Part shown: positions 8,845-17,070 of the stretch, one piece after another
How the letters are laid out: the number at the start of each line of letters is the position of its first letter
Position numbering within the stretch: position 1 is the stretch's first letter
NCBI RefSeq assembly: GCF_035818675.1
Contig: NZ_JAYKZZ010000011.1
Location: forward strand, 248,001-312,000
Direction of reading: 5' to 3'
Length of the DNA stretch: 64,000 bases
Source of the DNA: Parapedobacter flavus
GTDB taxonomy: Bacteria; Bacteroidota; Bacteroidia; Sphingobacteriales; Sphingobacteriaceae
The notes under the pieces: model-generated
What the model was told of the DNA's origin: nothing
Databases searched by the model: none
The model's input: only the letters and a program-made list of their open reading frames with translations
Translations under genes and position numbers: made by a program

Positions 8845-10512
8845 CTACCAGAATATCGTATAGATCGCCACCAGCAAGCCCACGATGATCACCGTGCCGG
8901 CGAGGAAGCCGGGGTGCACTTTAAACATGCTGCGATCCACCTGCAGCCCTTTGGGCACCACACCGCGTTTGTTTTCAACGATGCTGATGAGCAACATGCC
9001 CAGGATACAGAACACGAACACAATGCCCATGCGGTCGATAAACGGTATTTCGTAGATGCCTGCGGCATTGGGCACGGCCAGTCCGACGGCATAGAGGCCG
9101 GAGAGGTCTGTCCATTCGGGCAGGAACTTCAAGATCACCGACAGGGCAAAACCGCCGATGGTGGCGAACAACGCCGCATTGGAGGTGGCTTTCTTCCAGA
9201 AGAACCCAAGGATAAACATGGCGAAAATGCCGGGCGACACGAAGCCGGTGTATTCCTGGATATACTGGAAACCGCCCTTTTCGATGCCCAAATGTGGCGC
9301 GATGATCACGGCCAGGATCATGGTGATGACGATGGTGATCTTGCCGATATTGACCAGTTTCCGCTCGCTCGCTTCTTTATCGAATATCTTTTTGTAAATA
9401 TCCAGGGTAAAAATGGTAGCAATACTGTTGGATTTACCGGCCAACGACGCGACTACGGCAGCAGTCAGCGCGGCGAATGCCAACCCTTTTAACCCTACGG
9501 GCAGCAGGTTGAGCAATACGGGGTAAGCCTTATCGGGACGGACAGCGCCGGCCTCGAGCATTTCCTGCTGGAAAAACCCTTCTTGATAAAGCACGTAAGC
9601 GGCAATACCGGGCAACACCACGATAACGGGCATCAGCATCTTGAGGAAAGCAGCAAACAGGATACCGTTACGTGCCGTCTTGAGGTCGGCGCCCAGTGCC
9701 CGCTGGGTGATGTATTGGTTACAGCCCCAGTAATTGAGGTTCACGATCCACATGCCGCCGATCAGCACCGACAGGCCGGGCAGGCTAATGTAATGCTCCT
9801 GCGTTTTGTCGAAAATCATATCGAAGTGCGAGGGTGCATTGTCATGCAACAAGCCCAGACCACTGAGCACCCCGCTGCCACCGAAATGGTCGGCCACCAT
9901 ATTCAACGCCAGGTAGGTGGTGGCCAGGCCGCCGAGTATGAGTACCAGCACCTGGATCACATCGGTATAGCCGATCACCTTCATGCCGCCCAGCGTAATG
10001 AAAATGGCAAAGATGGCAATACCATACATACAGACCGTGAAATTGATATCGGATATGGCCGACACCGCCAGGGCGCCCAGGAACAGGATGGATGTGAGGT
10101 TCACCACGATGTACAGCAACAGCCAGAACACCGCCATGATGGTGCTCACCGTGCCGTTGTACCGCTGATTGAGGAACTGCGGCATGGTGTAAATCTTATT
10201 CTTAAGGTATACCGGGATGAAAAACACGGCGACAATGATGAGCGTGGCGGCTGCCAGCCATTCGTAAGCGGCAATGGCCAGTCCCAGCTTAAACCCATCG
10301 CCACTCATGCCGATGAACTGCTCGGCCGAAATATTGGAAGCAATCAACGAGGCCCCGATGGCCCACCACGTGAGCGACCCTTCCGCGAGAAAATAGTCTT
10401 TGGTGTTGAGTTCTTTAGATCGCTTACGGTAGTAAATCCAAAGGCCGTAGCCGGCGATAATAACGAAATAGCAGAGAAAAACAATATAATCTGATGTTGC
10501 TAAGGTGTTCAT
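8845..10512 (-). CDS. Sodium/solute symporter (SSS/SGLT family), probably a sugar importer
   Basis: 555 residues with 13-14 hydrophobic segments, the usual size for the solute:sodium symporter family. Near residues 48-72, 'WWAIGASLIASNISAEQFIGMSGDG' is the SGLT-type signature, and 'IVNLNYWGCNQYITQRALGA' later matches the vSGLT-like core. By family it couples sodium entry to uptake of a small organic solute in the inner membrane; a monosaccharide is the best guess given the SGLT-like motifs. It starts at an ATG preceded by AGGAAG, a good ribosome-binding site. A hairpin plus T-tract follows the stop, so it is probably monocistronic. It lies between a SusCD operon and housekeeping-type genes, so a role in taking up SusCD-derived sugar is possible but not shown. 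Confidence 0.93.
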   Translation of the reverse strand: MNTLATSDYIVFLCYFVIIAGYGLWIYYRKRSKELNTKDYFLAEGSLTWWAIGASLIASNISAEQFIGMSGDGFKLGLAIAAYEWLAAATLIIVAVFFIPVYLKNKIYTMPQFLNQRYNGTVSTIMAVFWLLLYIVVNLTSILFLGALAVSAISDINFTVCMYGIAIFAIFITLGGMKVIGYTDVIQVLVLILGGLATTYLALNMVADHFGGSGVLSGLGLLHDNAPSHFDMIFDKTQEHYISLPGLSVLIGGMWIVNLNYWGCNQYITQRALGADLKTARNGILFAAFLKMLMPVIVVLPGIAAYVLYQEGFFQQEMLEAGAVRPDKAYPVLLNLLPVGLKGLAFAALTAAVVASLAGKSNSIATIFTLDIYKKIFDKEASERKLVNIGKITIVITMILAVIIAPHLGIEKGGFQYIQEYTGFVSPGIFAMFILGFFWKKATSNAALFATIGGFALSVILKFLPEWTDLSGLYAVGLAVPNAAGIYEIPFIDRMGIVFVFCILGMLLISIVENKRGVVPKGLQVDRSMFKVHPGFLAGTVIIVGLLVAIYTIFW

Positions 10513-10681
10513 TATGCTTCCTATTCATTAAGTCTATAACCGCCGCTAATGTAAATATTAATCGCATAAAATCAATATGGGCGACCTATATTTGGCGGTT
10601 TATTTTAACGGAACGAAAGTAATTTATTGATTAAAAGCGCATTAAAGTGGTGTTACAAAAACACTAAGGCTTTTCATGTCG

Positions 10682-11305
10682 TCACGTAAACTGCCCGATA
10701 AAATAGGATATGATGTTCGGATAACATATGATGGTGAACACCAACCCGAATACGGCGCCATAAAAGTGCGCATCGTGGTTGATGCCATCGCGCGCATTGC
10801 GCGATGCCCACACACAATAGCCCAAGTAGAGAAAGGCAAACAGCCAGGCGGGCATGGGGATGATCAAGAAGATGCCGAGCATGGTTTTGGGCTGGAACAG
10901 GATGAAGCTGAACAAGACGGCGCTAATGGCGCCCGATGCCCCGAGGCTGTAGTAGTTGGGGTTGTGGCGCTCTTTGAATACGGTGCGCACATCGCTCAAC
11001 ACGAGGCCAAGGATATACAACAGGGCGAATTGCAGGTGGCCCCAGGCGCTCAAGCTCACCAATATCGATTCCAGAGCGAAGCCAAAGAAGTAAAACGTGA
11101 GCATATTGAACAGCAGGTGCCCCCAATCTTTATGGATAAGGCCGCTGGTTAGCAGGGTGTAGAGATGGCGCCCGCGGCTCACGCTGTGCGGGTGGAGCAT
11201 AAACCGACCGAAAAGGTGGTGGTTTGAAAAGGTGTAGATACTGGTAGCGATGGTAAAGGCAAAAATGATGCTGGCTACCGGGGTCTGGATCAGATATTCT
11301 TTCAT
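10682..11305 (-). CDS. Rhomboid-family intramembrane serine protease
   Basis: 207 residues with about six transmembrane helices. The catalytic signature is visible: HLLFNMLTFYFFG (the HxxxN of helix 2), GASGAISA with nucleophile Ser124, and AHFYGAVFG with the partner His180. This is the minimal six-helix bacterial rhomboid architecture with no extra domains. By family it cleaves transmembrane substrates within the bilayer; the substrate is unknown. It lies 43 bp after the radical SAM gene in the same direction. A TTACTTTCG stretch just upstream may be a degenerate -7 element, so it may have its own transcript. Confidence 0.93.
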   Translation of the reverse strand: MKEYLIQTPVASIIFAFTIATSIYTFSNHHLFGRFMLHPHSVSRGRHLYTLLTSGLIHKDWGHLLFNMLTFYFFGFALESILVSLSAWGHLQFALLYILGLVLSDVRTVFKERHNPNYYSLGASGAISAVLFSFILFQPKTMLGIFLIIPMPAWLFAFLYLGYCVWASRNARDGINHDAHFYGAVFGLVFTIICYPNIISYFIGQFT

Positions 11306-11348
11306 CCTATAATCTTCAACTGCCGAAAGTAAGAAAAAAAGGGGGTAC

Positions 11349-12419
11349 TCAAAACAAATCGAGCTGCTTTCCTCCCTTTGGGGTGAACAAATCCAGCCGC
11401 AGTTCGGGCAGGCAGCGGTCGCCGAGGTACTGCTTCACGCTGAGTTTGAACAGCTGCCGGATGCTTTCGGCCTCCTGACCTTCGCCCTTCATGCGGGTTC
11501 CCCACCGGCTGTCGTTGAGCTTTCCGCCGTGGCAGGCGGCAATGCCATGAAGTACTTTTTCGGCCCGGTCGGGGTAGGCCTTGTGTACCCAATCGGTAAA
11601 CAAGTCGCCAATGGCGCCGTTGAGCCGCACAATCGTATACCCTGCGCCACGTGCACCGTGGTGCGCAGCCGCCTCGATGACGCGCGGCACCTCCTCGCTA
11701 TTGAGGCCGGGAATGATGGGGGCACACATCACCATCACCGGTATGCCCGCATCGCTAAGCCGCTTGATGACCTGTAGCCGGCCCTTTGCCGTAACCGTGC
11801 GCGGCTCCATCTTCTGCCGCAGCGACTCGTTCAGCGAGTTGAGCGAAATGGCGACATGGACAAGGCCCAGGCGGGCCAGTTGCGAGAGGATTTCCACATC
11901 GCGCAAAATGAGGTTGTTTTTGCTGATGATAGAAACCGGATGGCGGTGGCGCAGCAGCACCTCTAGGATTGCGCGGGTGATGCCGAGCTTGCGCTCCACG
12001 GGCTGGTAGCAGTCGGTATTGCCCGAGAGCATGATCGGCTGCGGCCGGTAGCCACGGGCGTTGAGCTGGCGCTCCAGTACGCTGGCGGCGTTGCGCTTCA
12101 CGATGATTTTCCGTTCGAAATCGAGCCCGGCACTGTAGCCCCAGTACTCGTGGGCGTTGCGGGCATAGCAATAGATGCAGCCGTGCTCGCAACCTTGGTA
12201 AGGGTTGAGGGAGTACCCCATGCGGACGTCGGGGCTGTCGTTGACGCTGATGATTTTCTTGGGGTTTTCTTCAATAAGCTGGGTATTCGAATTTTCGAGG
12301 AATTCTTCATCCAACCCTTCGATGTGCTCAGCGACGTACCGCTGTGCGGCAAACTTATTGTGCGTATTCACCTGGGCGCCGCGGCCCTTGAAATATTCGG
12401 GGTTCTGTATCGTATCCAT
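11349..12419 (-). CDS. PA0069-family radical SAM protein
   Basis: 356 residues. NPYQGCEHGCIYCYAR carries the 4Fe-4S ligands Cys77, Cys81 and Cys84, in the CX3CX2C spacing of the radical SAM superfamily. The N-terminal 'EYFKGRGAQVNTHNKF' and 'DVRMGYSLNPYQGC' are characteristic of the PA0069 family, related to the SplB spore photoproduct lyase-like group. 'LSGNTDCYQPVERKLGITR' and 'SKNNLILRD' continue the partial TIM barrel. The reaction is not known for this family, although a role in nucleic-acid repair has been suggested from similarity to SplB. A TATATTTG element (plus-strand complement at 12424-12431) lies only four bases upstream of the ATG, so the mRNA may be nearly leaderless. Confidence 0.92.
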   Translation of the reverse strand: MDTIQNPEYFKGRGAQVNTHNKFAAQRYVAEHIEGLDEEFLENSNTQLIEENPKKIISVNDSPDVRMGYSLNPYQGCEHGCIYCYARNAHEYWGYSAGLDFERKIIVKRNAASVLERQLNARGYRPQPIMLSGNTDCYQPVERKLGITRAILEVLLRHRHPVSIISKNNLILRDVEILSQLARLGLVHVAISLNSLNESLRQKMEPRTVTAKGRLQVIKRLSDAGIPVMVMCAPIIPGLNSEEVPRVIEAAAHHGARGAGYTIVRLNGAIGDLFTDWVHKAYPDRAEKVLHGIAACHGGKLNDSRWGTRMKGEGQEAESIRQLFKLSVKQYLGDRCLPELRLDLFTPKGGKQLDLF

Positions 12420-12423
12420 TGCA

Positions 12424-12431
12424 CAAATATA
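12424..12431 (-). promoter_or_regulatory. -7 promoter element of the radical SAM gene
   Basis: TATATTTG on the minus strand matches the Bacteroidota -7 consensus TAnnTTTG. It ends four bases before the ATG, which would give a leaderless or very short-leader transcript. No clear -33 TTTG was found at the expected distance. Confidence 0.5.
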
Positions 12432-12521
12432 CTAAATAAATTAGTGTAGTCATTTACCCTTGCGCGTGGAGAAGTAATTGTTAAAAAATGTTAAACCGAT
12501 AAAACCAACGTATCAAAGCCT

Positions 12522-12602
12522 TATCTTTGTGGCTCATAATTTAGGTTTATAATTGGTTAGTTTAAAAGGTTTCCATTCTCCCCGTTTGGAAACCTTTTTT
12601 TA
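12522..12602 (+). ncRNA. Candidate short non-coding RNA or attenuated leader
   Basis: TATCTTTG at 12522-12529 is a perfect -7 element. It is followed, about 35 bases after the expected transcription start, by a strong intrinsic terminator at 12564-12602: AAAAGGTTTCC pairs with GGAAACCTTTT around a 13-base loop and runs into a T-tract. The predicted transcript is about 65 nt with no meaningful reading frame. The next gene starts at 12759 and has a possible separate promoter (TTTCTTTG, 12691-12698), so this could be a free-standing small RNA. The alternative is an attenuator for the downstream phosphoesterase. I cannot match it to a named RNA family. Confidence 0.5.
12564..12602 (+). terminator. 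Strong intrinsic terminator
   Basis: An 11-bp stem (AAAAGGTTTCC with GGAAACCTTTT) and a loop of about 13 bases end in a run of seven T. It lies well upstream of the next coding sequence, so it ends a short transcript initiated at the promoter at 12522. Confidence 0.8.
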
Positions 12603-12690
12603 TTGACCCGACCATGCCGCCCGCATCCACCCATATCCCTCCTTCACCATTTTTTTACATAAATTTCATGCGTAGTATACCTGAAATTCG

Positions 12691-12698
12691 TTTCTTTG
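12691..12698 (+). promoter_or_regulatory. Possible -7 element of the metallophosphoesterase gene
   Basis: TTTCTTTG differs from TAnnTTTG at one position and lies 60 bases before the ATG, after the terminator at 12564-12602. A promoter is needed here if that terminator is efficient. No clear -33 was seen. Confidence 0.35.
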
Positions 12699-12758
12699 TA
12701 ACAAAATGAAACAGAACGGAAGTAAAATTAACCAGGTAGTAAAATAAAAAGCAAATTT

Positions 12759-14318
12759 ATGAAGAAGCAAGCGTTCTACCTCGGCATGGGGTTTCTCATG
12801 CTGTCGTTGCCATCTCTAGGGCAACAGCTCGCAAAAGGAGTGGTCTTTGACGACCAGAATCAAAACGGCACCAAAGAACGGCGCGAAAAAGGCATCGCCG
12901 GCGTGTCGGTTACCAACGGCCTCCAAGTGGTTCAAACCGATGAGAAGGGACGTTATGAGTTGCCCGTGGGCAACGACCAGATCATTGCCGTCATCAAGCC
13001 GGGCAACTACGATGTGCCGGTAGATGACAATCAGCTGCCCCAGTTTTTCTACATCCACAAGCCCGACGGCTCGCCCGAGCTCAAGTATCCGGGCGTGGCA
13101 CCCACCGGTCCGCTGCCCAAGAAAATCAATTTCCCGTTGGTGAAGCATGAATCGGGCGACGATTTCAAGATGATCCTTTTCGGCGACCCACAGGTGTATA
13201 CCGAAGATGAGGTGCGCTACTACGAGCAGGGCGTCATCGCCGAGCTGCGCGGGGCAGAAGGCTATGTATTTGGCATGAGCCTGGGCGACCTGGTAGGCAA
13301 CAGGCCCGACCTGTTCAATCCCTATATCGCCGCCACTAAACAAGTGGGTGTGCCGTGGTATAACGTGATGGGCAACCACGACCTCAATTTCGACGTCACG
13401 GCCGATTCGCTGTCGGACGAAGCCTTCGAAGCCCATTTCGGGCCCAGCACCTACGCCTTCAACCAAGGTAAGGTGCACTTCATCGTGATAGACGATATCC
13501 TCTACCCCGATCCGCGCGACGGCGACGGCTACTGGGGCGGCCTCACCGACCAGCAGCTCACCTTCATCGAGAACGACCTGCGGTACGTGCCCAAAGACCA
13601 CCTGGTGGTATTGGCCTTCCACATCCCGTTTACCAGCGCCTACCGCAAGAAAGATCGCGATCGCCTCTTCGAGCTGCTGCAGCCGTTTCCCCACACCCTC
13701 TCGTTTTCGGCCCACACCCATCGGCAGTCGCACTTTTTCCTGACGGGCGACCACGGCTGGCTGCGCGATGAGCCACACCACCACTACAACGCCGGCACCA
13801 CCTCGGGCAACTGGTACAGCGGCCGCTTCAACGATGCCGGCGTGCCCGCTTCCATGATGGCCGATGGCACTCCCAAGGGCTACGCCCTCGTAAGCTTCGA
13901 TGGCAACCAATACCAGATCGACTACAAAGTGGCCGGCAAACCCGCCACGCACCAGATCGGCATTTTTGCACCCAAGGTAACCGCAGCGGGCATCAGAGGA
14001 TCCATCACCATCTACGCCAACTTCTACATGGGCGGCGCTAACGATACCGTGCAGGTGCGCATCGGGGATGGCAAATGGACCACCATGAAACGCGTGGAAG
14101 AGTACGACCCCACCTTCGTTGCCGAGCGCATCGCGTGGGACCGGACCGAAACCATCTGGGAAGGCCGGAAGCCCGGCGAACCGAGCATCAGCAACCACCT
14201 GTGGAAACTCAACGTGGCCAACCGAAAGCTCAAGCGCGGTAACCACACCATCGAGGTGCGTGCAACCGATATGTTCGGCCGTACCTTCACCGAAAAAGCA
14301 TCGTTGACGGTTCGTTAA
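12759..14318 (+). CDS. Secreted calcineurin-like metallophosphoesterase with N- and C-terminal accessory domains
   Basis: 519 residues. A signal peptide (about 1-22, ending SLGQQ) leads to an N-terminal beta-sandwich (about 25-120, 'GVVFDDQNQNGTKERREKGIAGVSV'). The catalytic phosphoesterase domain (about 135-330) shows the metal-ligand motifs: FGDPQ, GDLVGN, MGNHD, a mid-domain HIPF and SAHTHR. A C-terminal beta domain (about 355-519) follows. This is the MetallophosN-Metallophos-MetallophosC arrangement found widely in Bacteroidota; the substrate is unknown, probably a phosphomonoester or diester in the periplasm. Preceding 'aaagcaaattt' is A-rich, as is common for ribosome binding in this phylum. 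A terminator follows at 14352-14389. Confidence 0.93.
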   Translation: MKKQAFYLGMGFLMLSLPSLGQQLAKGVVFDDQNQNGTKERREKGIAGVSVTNGLQVVQTDEKGRYELPVGNDQIIAVIKPGNYDVPVDDNQLPQFFYIHKPDGSPELKYPGVAPTGPLPKKINFPLVKHESGDDFKMILFGDPQVYTEDEVRYYEQGVIAELRGAEGYVFGMSLGDLVGNRPDLFNPYIAATKQVGVPWYNVMGNHDLNFDVTADSLSDEAFEAHFGPSTYAFNQGKVHFIVIDDILYPDPRDGDGYWGGLTDQQLTFIENDLRYVPKDHLVVLAFHIPFTSAYRKKDRDRLFELLQPFPHTLSFSAHTHRQSHFFLTGDHGWLRDEPHHHYNAGTTSGNWYSGRFNDAGVPASMMADGTPKGYALVSFDGNQYQIDYKVAGKPATHQIGIFAPKVTAAGIRGSITIYANFYMGGANDTVQVRIGDGKWTTMKRVEEYDPTFVAERIAWDRTETIWEGRKPGEPSISNHLWKLNVANRKLKRGNHTIEVRATDMFGRTFTEKASLTVR

Positions 14319-14351
14319 ACATCTTATTGCAGCATATTAGACCTTACATGC

Positions 14352-14389
14352 AGGCTATGCCGCCGCCAACAGCGGGGCATAGCCTTTTT
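14352..14389 (+). terminator. Intrinsic terminator after the metallophosphoesterase gene
   Basis: AGGCTATGCC pairs with GGCATAGCCT around a loop of about 14 bases and is followed by TTTTT. It lies 33 bases after the stop codon. Confidence 0.85.
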
Positions 14390-14422
14390 GCTTCCCGGCC
14401 CTGCGGGTTTCCATAATAAGCG

Positions 14423-14430
14423 TACCTTTG
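14423..14430 (+). promoter_or_regulatory. -7 promoter element of the SulP transporter gene
   Basis: TACCTTTG fits TAnnTTTG exactly and lies 18 bases before the ATG at 14449, just after the preceding terminator. The -33 box is not obvious. Confidence 0.6.
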
Positions 14431-14448
14431 CGCGCTTAACGCGGCAGC

Positions 14449-15984
14449 ATGAAAGCATACGTACAACTATTCGATCTTAAGCAAAAGGTAAACTACAAAA
14501 CCGAGATCCTGGCGGGGCTCACCGTGGCCATGACCATGATCCCCGAGTCGCTCTCATTTGCCATATTGGCCGGCTTATCGCCCCTCACTGGGCTGTACGC
14601 CGCCTTTTTGATGGGCTTGGTTACCGCCATCCTCGGGGGGCGGCCCGGCATGGTGTCGGGCGGCGCGGGGGCTACCATCGTGGTGCTCATCGCGCTCAGC
14701 AAGGCCCATGGCGTCGAATACCTGTTCGCTGCCGTGGCCCTCGCAGGGCTGCTCCAGTTCCTCGTTGGTGTATTCCGCCTGGGCAAGTTCGTGCGGCTTA
14801 TCCCTCAGCCGGTCATGTACGGCTTTCTGAACGGCCTGGCCGTTATCATCTTCATGGCACAGCTCGAGCAGTTCAAGGTTGCCGATGGTGGCATCACCAC
14901 GTGGCTATCCGGCACCCCGCTGTACATCATGGGTGGGCTCACATTGCTTACCATTGCCATCGTGCTGGTAGTGCCGCGCCTTACCAAGGCCATCCCCGCC
15001 TCGCTCGTGGCCATCCTGGTGGTATTCGGCCTGGTGCTGGGGTTCGGTATCGACACCAAAACCGTGGGCGATATCGCCAGCATCGAGGGTGGTTTTCCCG
15101 CCTTCCACATCCCCATGGTGCCGTTTACGCTCGAGACCCTGCAGATCATCTTCCCCTTTGCGCTGGTGATGGCCGGCGTGGGACTGGTAGAGTCGCTGCT
15201 CACGCTATCCATGGTCGATGAGATCACCCGTACGCGGGGCAGCGCCAACCGCGAAGCGGTGGCACAAGGCACCGCCAATGTGGTCAACGGGTTCTTCGGC
15301 GGCATGGGCGGCTGTGCCATGGTGGCCCAGACATTGGTAAACCTCAATGCCGGTTCGCGTGCCCGCCTCGCGGCCATCATCGGTGCCGTTACCATCCTGC
15401 TCATCATTTTGGTGGGTGCACCGGTCATCGAACGCATCCCCATGGCTGCGCTGGTGGGGGTAATGGTCATGGTCGCCATCGGCACCTTCGAGTGGGTGTC
15501 GCTGCGCATCATCAACAAAATGCCCAAATCCGATATCTTCGTAGGCATCCTCGTGGCCGTCATCACCATTGTGCTGCACAACCTCGCGTTGGCGGTACTG
15601 GTGGGGGTCGTCGTGGCGGCCCTGGTGTTCGCGTGGGACAATGCCAAGCGCATCCGCGCACGCAAGCACATCGATGCCACGGGCGCTAAGGTGTACGAGA
15701 TTTATGGGCCGCTGTTTTTTGGCTCGGTGACCGCCTTCCTGGAGAAGTTCGACGTGGAGAACGACCCCGAGGATGTCGTTATCGATTTCAGGGAGAGCCG
15801 CGTGGCCGATATGAGTGCCATCGACGCCCTCAACAAAATCACCGCCCGGTATTCAGCGGCCAACAAACACGTCGTGTTGAAACACCTGAGCGACGATTGC
15901 CGCAGCAAGCTTAAGAAGGCCGAAGGCATCATCGTGGTAACGCTGGCCGAAGACCCCACGTACAAGGTGGTGGCCGATCGGTAG
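14449..15984 (+). CDS. SulP/SLC26-family anion transporter with C-terminal STAS domain
   Basis: 511 residues: a membrane domain of about 10-14 segments (residues 15-400), then a cytoplasmic STAS domain (about 405-511, 'VYEIYGPLFFGSVTAFLEKF' and 'VVIDFRESRVADMSAIDAL'). The SulP signature region is visible near the N-terminus: 'AGLTVAMTMIPESLSFAILAGLSPLTGLYAAF', and 'GGRPGMVSGGAGAT'. Family members move sulfate, bicarbonate or dicarboxylates across the inner membrane; nothing in the sequence fixes the ion, and no sulfur-assimilation gene is adjacent. It appears monocistronic, with its own promoter at 14423, and converges on the toxin-antitoxin locus. Confidence 0.93.
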   Translation: MKAYVQLFDLKQKVNYKTEILAGLTVAMTMIPESLSFAILAGLSPLTGLYAAFLMGLVTAILGGRPGMVSGGAGATIVVLIALSKAHGVEYLFAAVALAGLLQFLVGVFRLGKFVRLIPQPVMYGFLNGLAVIIFMAQLEQFKVADGGITTWLSGTPLYIMGGLTLLTIAIVLVVPRLTKAIPASLVAILVVFGLVLGFGIDTKTVGDIASIEGGFPAFHIPMVPFTLETLQIIFPFALVMAGVGLVESLLTLSMVDEITRTRGSANREAVAQGTANVVNGFFGGMGGCAMVAQTLVNLNAGSRARLAAIIGAVTILLIILVGAPVIERIPMAALVGVMVMVAIGTFEWVSLRIINKMPKSDIFVGILVAVITIVLHNLALAVLVGVVVAALVFAWDNAKRIRARKHIDATGAKVYEIYGPLFFGSVTAFLEKFDVENDPEDVVIDFRESRVADMSAIDALNKITARYSAANKHVVLKHLSDDCRSKLKKAEGIIVVTLAEDPTYKVVADR

Positions 15985-15992
15985 CGCTGCGC

Positions 15993-16269
15993 TTATTTAT
16001 CGTCGTAGTGTCCGTAGGCGGATAGTATATCAACTGTGACCGTTTGATCGATCACTTTATATACCAATCGATGTTTCTTGGAGATGCGTCTTGACCACTG
16101 GCCTTTCGCTTTATGTTTTAACTGTTCCGGCTTGCCGGTTCCGGTGTAGGGGTGCACGATAACCTCATTCAGTAATTGTGTGACTTTCTTGAAAGCGGGA
16201 TGATCGGTTTTTTTTGAGGCGGGCTATATCTTTTTCTGCCCTCATGGAAAAGGTTAGTTTATAAGACAT
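15993..16269 (-). pseudogene. yoeB: YoeB/Txe-type mRNA-interferase toxin, frameshifted in an A8 tract
   Basis: From the ATG at 16267-16269 the frame reads MSYKLTFSMRAEKDIARLKK and is then lost at a run of eight A (eight T at 16208-16215 on the plus strand). Removing one base restores a full YoeB of about 92 residues ending SRRISKKHRLVYKVIDQT and SAYGHYDDK. The family's catalytic residues are all present in the restored frame: the Glu of GKPEQLKH, the Arg of SRRI, and the C-terminal His-Tyr of GHYDDK. The start is one base after the antitoxin stop, the normal operon order. Possible explanations are a true inactivating insertion, a reversible slippage switch, ribosomal frameshifting on the A-tract, or a sequencing error in a homopolymer. 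Confidence 0.85.
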
Positions 16270-16270
16270 A

Positions 16271-16624
16271 TCATAAAGACTCCAAAAAGGTTTGAAGTTC
16301 CGCTTGGCTTTTGATTGTTTTCACTGCTTTTCCCTGTTCAGCATCGTTAATCGCTTCTTTCAGGAGTTCTACGTTTCGTTTGTCCGCATAATACAAATCC
16401 CCCGATGGGCTAATTTCGAAAGGATCAATGCGGTACTCCACCGGTATTCTTAAAAAATCCTTCACCCAGTTTTCATCCAGAAATACACGGTCAGGAGCGT
16501 CACTTACGATAAGATTAACAAATTTACTGCCGCGCTTCACTACGACCCTTTCTTTCTCAGCGAGTTCGAAATATAACTTCATCCCACTGCGGATTTCCCG
16601 CGTTGTAATTACCTTCATAATCAT
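16271..16624 (-). CDS. YefM/Phd-like antitoxin of the YoeB locus
   Basis: 117 residues, starting MIMKVITTREIRSGMKLYFELAEKERVVVKRG. The Phd/YefM-type N-terminal DNA-binding fold is followed by a C-terminal tail that should wrap the toxin. It is somewhat longer than a typical YefM of about 85-90 residues. MKVITTRE at 16618 is an alternative start. The operator and promoter are visible just upstream: a 20-bp perfect palindrome at 16636-16655 overlaps a TACTTTTG -7 element, the arrangement expected for autorepression. It is translationally coupled to the toxin (TGA, one base, ATG). The antitoxin is intact while its toxin is frameshifted. Confidence 0.85.
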   Translation of the reverse strand: MIMKVITTREIRSGMKLYFELAEKERVVVKRGSKFVNLIVSDAPDRVFLDENWVKDFLRIPVEYRIDPFEISPSGDLYYADKRNVELLKEAINDAEQGKAVKTIKSQAELQTFLESL

Positions 16625-16635
16625 TTATTTAATAC

Positions 16636-16655
16636 ACTTTTGTGTACACAAAAGT
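16636..16655. promoter_or_regulatory. Palindromic operator with overlapping promoter of the TA operon
   Basis: ACTTTTGTGTACACAAAAGT is a perfect 20-bp palindrome 12 bases upstream of the antitoxin start. On the minus strand TACTTTTG (plus complement 16649-16656) is a consensus -7, with a TTG about 20 bases further upstream as a possible -33. Binding of the antitoxin here would block transcription. Confidence 0.75.
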
Positions 16656-16696
16656 AGTAACATTTTATTGAATTTGCAAGTCCCCGCCGCCTATTG

Positions 16697-16880
16697 AGGG
16701 CAACCGCATTTAAAACTTGTCGTCATCGCGAAATGGTGTTGGATCGTGCGAGTTGAAGCAATCTTCGACCAAAACAGATTGGTTTCCTTCGGAGCTGCTT
16801 CGCGGTCGCTCCTTTTCACCGGCAAACGCGCTTGCTCGCAAGGACGATTAATCGTTAATATTTTTAAATGCGGTTGCCCT
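16697..16880. repeat. 184-bp MITE-like element with 18-bp perfect terminal inverted repeats
   Basis: The left end AGGGCAACCGCATTTAAA (16697-16714) is the exact reverse complement of the right end at 16863-16880. The interior contains no gene; it has short inverted motifs such as GAAGCAATCTTCGACC and 'cttgctcgcaaggacg'. The first 34 bases recur at 36638-36671 with one difference, and a terminal end recurs at 8676-8692. No target-site duplication is obvious. Structure and copy number suggest a non-autonomous mobile or REP-like element; no matching transposase is in the window. Confidence 0.75.
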
Positions 16881-16884
16881 GCGC

Positions 16885-17070
16885 TTATTCTTTATCCCGG
16901 GTATTGCGCACCAATGAAATACCTGATAGGAAGAAAATGAGCCCGATGACCCCTACGACGATCAGCTCGCGGGTGCCGCCGGTCTGCTGTACCACCATGG
17001 CGCCCGTGTAGATGAGGCCCCCGATACCCAGCACGGTAAGGATGGTGCCGAAAATTCGCTTTACATTCAT
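16885..17070 (-). CDS. Small two-helix membrane protein of unknown function
   Basis: 61 residues from the ATG at 17068-17070: MNVKRIFGTILTVLGIGGLI, then a second hydrophobic helix (LIVVGVIGLIFFLSGISLV) and a charged tail NTRDKE. I prefer this start to the ATG at 17103 because an AAGAG ribosome-binding site lies directly upstream and because the hydrophobic segment then starts at the normal distance. It resembles the many small, uncharacterised inner-membrane proteins of Bacteroidota. No functional partner is visible next to it. A second frame on the same strand (16892-17110) is a shadow. Confidence 0.7.
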   Translation of the reverse strand: MNVKRIFGTILTVLGIGGLIYTGAMVVQQTGGTRELIVVGVIGLIFFLSGISLVRNTRDKE

